From Actinomycetota bacterium (lineage in GTDB: Bacteria > Actinomycetota > Thermoleophilia > RBG-16-64-13): a stretch of DNA of 7,839 nucleotides. The notes under the pieces are model-generated. The model searched no databases. It had not been told where the DNA came from and saw only the letters and a program-made list of their open reading frames with translations. Where the stretch lies: the NCBI GenBank assembly GCA_023488925.1, contig JAMDDA010000165.1, positions 1 through 7,839 of the forward strand, read 5' to 3'. Positions 6,131 to 7,839 of the stretch are shown piece after piece (the stretch's first letter is position 1; each line of letters begins with the position of its first letter). A program made the translations under genes and the position numbers.

Positions 6131-7452
6131 GAGTATCGCTCCTCCTTTCCTTCGAAGTCTATGATAAGCGGGATACCCCAAAGGCTGTAGGCCTCCCGCA
6201 AGCGGTTCTCGAAGAAATAGGCGTAGCTGCGCGTGAGGAGCGCCCGGGCGTTCACCTGCACCTTGAAGCGGGGAGGCGAGTGTTCGTATTGCACCATGTA
6301 GAACAGCTTGAGCGCCTTCCCCCCTTTCTGCGGCGGGTCGCGGCGGGCCCGGATCTCCTGCAGCCAACGATTGAGCTCCGCCGTGGGGATGCGTTCACTG
6401 TAGCGGTCGTAGAGAGCGAGGGCCAGGGGCAGGACCTCTCCCACTTTCCGGCCGGTCAGGGCGGAGACCGTGAGCCAGGGGGGGCGCATCTGCACCTTGC
6501 CGTAGATGCGGGCCGTGGCCGCGGCGAGATCGGTGATCGACCGGTCCCACTTGTTGAAGAGCACGGCCGTGGCGCAATGGGCGCGCTGGGCTTCGTAGGC
6601 CACCTGCAGGTCGAGGTCTACCAACCCCTCGGAAGCGTCCACCACCACCAGGGCGACGTCGCTGCGTTCCAGGGCCTTGATGGTGCGGAGAGAGCTGTAA
6701 TACTCCACGTCGGTGCCGGCGCGTCGCCCCTTGCGCCGCAGCCCGGCCGTATCCACCAGGTTGACCAGCCGGCCTTCATACTCCACCAGGGTGTCGATGG
6801 CGTCCCGAGTCGTGCCCGGGAGGGGCGAGACGATGACCCGTTCGTCCCCCAGGAGAGCGTTGACCAATGAGCTCTTGCCGACGTTGGGTCGGCCGACGAC
6901 GGCCACATTGACGGCCGCGGACTCGGCAACTTCTTCGTCCTCTTCCGGCAGATTCCGCACGACGGCATCCAGGAGGTCGCCTATGCCCAAGCCGTGCTCG
7001 GCGGACACACCTACGGGCTCGCCCAGCCCGAGACTCCAGAAGTCGTGCAGCCTCTCTTCCGCGGTCCGTGTGTCGATCTTGTTGACCGTCAGGATCACCG
7101 GGACGCGGCTGCGGCGCAAGAGGTCGGCGATCTCGTGCTCCTGAGGCCCGAGATCGCACTTGCCGTCCACCAAGAAAATCACCGCGGCCGCCTCGGCGAT
7201 GGCCTGGCGGGCTTGGTCGCGCACCTGGTCGGAGAGGGGTCCCCCGGCCTGCAGGTCGATGCCCCCCGTGTCCACCACGGCGAACCAGCGGCCGCTCCAT
7301 TCGGCCCGGCCTTCCTTGCGGTCGCGGGTGACCCCGGGTTCGGGCGCCACGACCGCCTCCCGGGTGCCGGTCAGGCGGTTGAAGAGGGTCGATTTCCCCA
7401 CGTTCGGATAGCCGACGATGGCCACCCGGGGCAGGGCCCGCCGCCGGTTCAC
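6127..7452 (-). CDS. der: Ribosome assembly GTPase Der (EngA)
   Basis: 441 residues, the usual length. Two tandem GTPase domains and a C-terminal KH-like domain, an arrangement unique to Der; it acts in late assembly of the 50S ribosomal subunit. First GTPase domain: GYPNVGKS (14-21), VTRD (41-44), DTGG (61-64), NKID (124-127) and SAEHG (150-154). An acidic linker (EEDEEVAES, about 170-178) leads to the second: GRPNVGKS (187-194), TTRD (214-217), DTAG (234-237), NKWD (300-303) and SALTG (330-334). The KH-like domain follows from about 345, ending in the conserved Y-x-W/F-GIPLIIDF region. All G motifs are intact, so it should be active. The GTG start at 7452 overlaps the ispH stop (GTGA) and is preceded by GAGGGAG eight bases upstream; an in-frame start 33 codons earlier lies inside ispH and lacks family similarity. 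The stop overlaps plsY. Confidence 0.98.
   Translation of the reverse strand: MNRRRALPRVAIVGYPNVGKSTLFNRLTGTREAVVAPEPGVTRDRKEGRAEWSGRWFAVVDTGGIDLQAGGPLSDQVRDQARQAIAEAAAVIFLVDGKCDLGPQEHEIADLLRRSRVPVILTVNKIDTRTAEERLHDFWSLGLGEPVGVSAEHGLGIGDLLDAVVRNLPEEDEEVAESAAVNVAVVGRPNVGKSSLVNALLGDERVIVSPLPGTTRDAIDTLVEYEGRLVNLVDTAGLRRKGRRAGTDVEYYSSLRTIKALERSDVALVVVDASEGLVDLDLQVAYEAQRAHCATAVLFNKWDRSITDLAAATARIYGKVQMRPPWLTVSALTGRKVGEVLPLALALYDRYSERIPTAELNRWLQEIRARRDPPQKGGKALKLFYMVQYEHSPPRFKVQVNARALLTRSYAYFFENRLREAYSLWGIPLIIDFEGKEERYS
6141..6148 (-). promoter_or_regulatory. Ribosome binding site of plsY, inside der
   Basis: AAAGGAGG is a full match to the consensus and lies ten bases before the GTG at 6130. It confirms the short plsY start inside the der stop. 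Confidence 0.8.
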
Positions 7453-7839
7453 GGAACCAACTCCCTCAGGCGAGCCGCGGCCGCTTCGATCTGTTCGGGC
7501 GGCGTGGACGCTCCGGCGGTGATGCCCACGATCGCCGCGCCCTCGAGCCATGCGGCACGGATCTCCTCGGCCGACTCGATGTGGTGGGTGCGCGGTTGCA
7601 CCGCCGCACAGAGCTCGGCGAGCCGGGTGGTGTTCCCGGAGTTCTTTCCCCCCACCACCAGGACGACGTCGACCGCCGCGGCCATGGCCACGGCGGCCGC
7701 CTGCCGCCGTTCGGTGGCGCTGCAGATGGTGTTGTGAACGCTGATCTCCATCGCCCCGGCCAGCCGGGTGTGCACGACCTCTGCCACTAACTCCTCGAAG
7801 GCTGCCAGGCTCTGGGTGGTCTGCGCCAGGATGGCGATC
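7449..7839 (-). CDS. ispH: 4-hydroxy-3-methylbut-2-enyl diphosphate reductase, 3' part; 5' end beyond the window
   Basis: The last 129 residues are visible; the gene enters from the right edge. IspH is the final enzyme of the methylerythritol phosphate pathway and uses a [4Fe-4S] cluster to make IPP and DMAPP. Seen here are AQTTQS, then NTIC with the third cluster cysteine (visible residue 39), TERRQ, the substrate loop GGKNSGNT (S67, N69) and GITAGASTP (S111). The spacing of this cysteine, Ser-x-Asn and Ser agrees exactly with C197, S225, N227 and S269 of the E. coli enzyme (recalled from memory). The first two cluster cysteines would lie outside the window. The protein ends right after the catalytic domain, so there is no fused S1-domain extension as found in some Clostridia. 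Its stop overlaps the der start by four bases (GTGA). Confidence 0.96.
   Translation of the reverse strand, partial: IAILAQTTQSLAAFEELVAEVVHTRLAGAMEISVHNTICSATERRQAAAVAMAAAVDVVLVVGGKNSGNTTRLAELCAAVQPRTHHIESAEEIRAAWLEGAAIVGITAGASTPPEQIEAAAARLRELVP

Noticed and set aside
6131..6367. Longer N-terminus for PlsY
   Set aside because: It is a shifted frame of the der 3' end; the GTG at 6130 follows a perfect AAAGGAGG and gives the normal family length.
7453..7551. Longer N-terminus for Der
   Set aside because: The extra 33 residues are translated from inside ispH, are Arg/Gly rich and lack family similarity; the GTG at 7452 has a ribosome binding site and the operon-typical overlap.

Overview
The window is a compact, high-GC (mid-60s percent by eye) bacterial chromosome segment in which every supported gene lies on the minus strand. 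Reading in the direction of transcription, from the right edge to the left, the order is ispH (3' part) > der > plsY > gpsA > tRNA-Pro(GGG) > pgsA-type CDP-alcohol phosphatidyltransferase > sugar nucleotidyltransferase/phosphomannomutase-like fusion > DUF881 membrane protein > small basic protein sbp (5' part, cut by the left edge). There is no mobile element, CRISPR array, phage gene or clear foreign DNA. No stretch over 300 bases lacks a gene; the longest gaps are about 100 to 175 bases, including the tRNA and its flanks.

Right half (4437-7839): ispH, der, plsY and gpsA form one tightly packed operon. Each junction is a four-base stop/start overlap (GTGA, GTGA, ATGA), with a Shine-Dalgarno site inside the upstream gene. 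The operon joins isoprenoid precursor synthesis (IspH), ribosome assembly (Der) and the first steps of phosphatidic acid synthesis: GpsA makes sn-glycerol-3-phosphate and PlsY acylates it.

Middle (4196-4436): a tRNA-Pro gene without an encoded CCA sits between the two operons, behind an extended -10 promoter-like sequence. No convincing terminator separates it from pgsA.

Left half (1-4195): pgsA, the large fusion protein, DUF881 and sbp. PgsA continues phospholipid synthesis (CDP-diacylglycerol to phosphatidylglycerophosphate). The fusion is a sugar-1-phosphate nucleotidyltransferase with a left-handed beta-helix and a mutase-like half that has lost all four active-site loops. DUF881 and Sbp are small membrane proteins whose homologues sit beside division genes (ylxW/ylxX-sbp-ftsA in Bacillus) or beside pgsA in Actinobacteria. 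The theme of the window is envelope lipid and surface-glycan synthesis plus cell division.

Organism: Gram-positive lineage, probably a deep-branching high-GC actinobacterium (Coriobacteriia- or Geothermincolia-like), with high-GC Bacillota as the alternative. The evidence is the pgsA/fusion/DUF881/sbp order known from Actinobacteria, a tRNA without encoded CCA, and no spoIVA after gpsA. Of the seven complete or start-containing protein genes, four start with GTG and one with TTG. This is inference from gene order and memory, not from a phylogeny. I found no obviously new biological system; the most interesting points are the degenerate mutase half and the unnamed division-associated membrane proteins.
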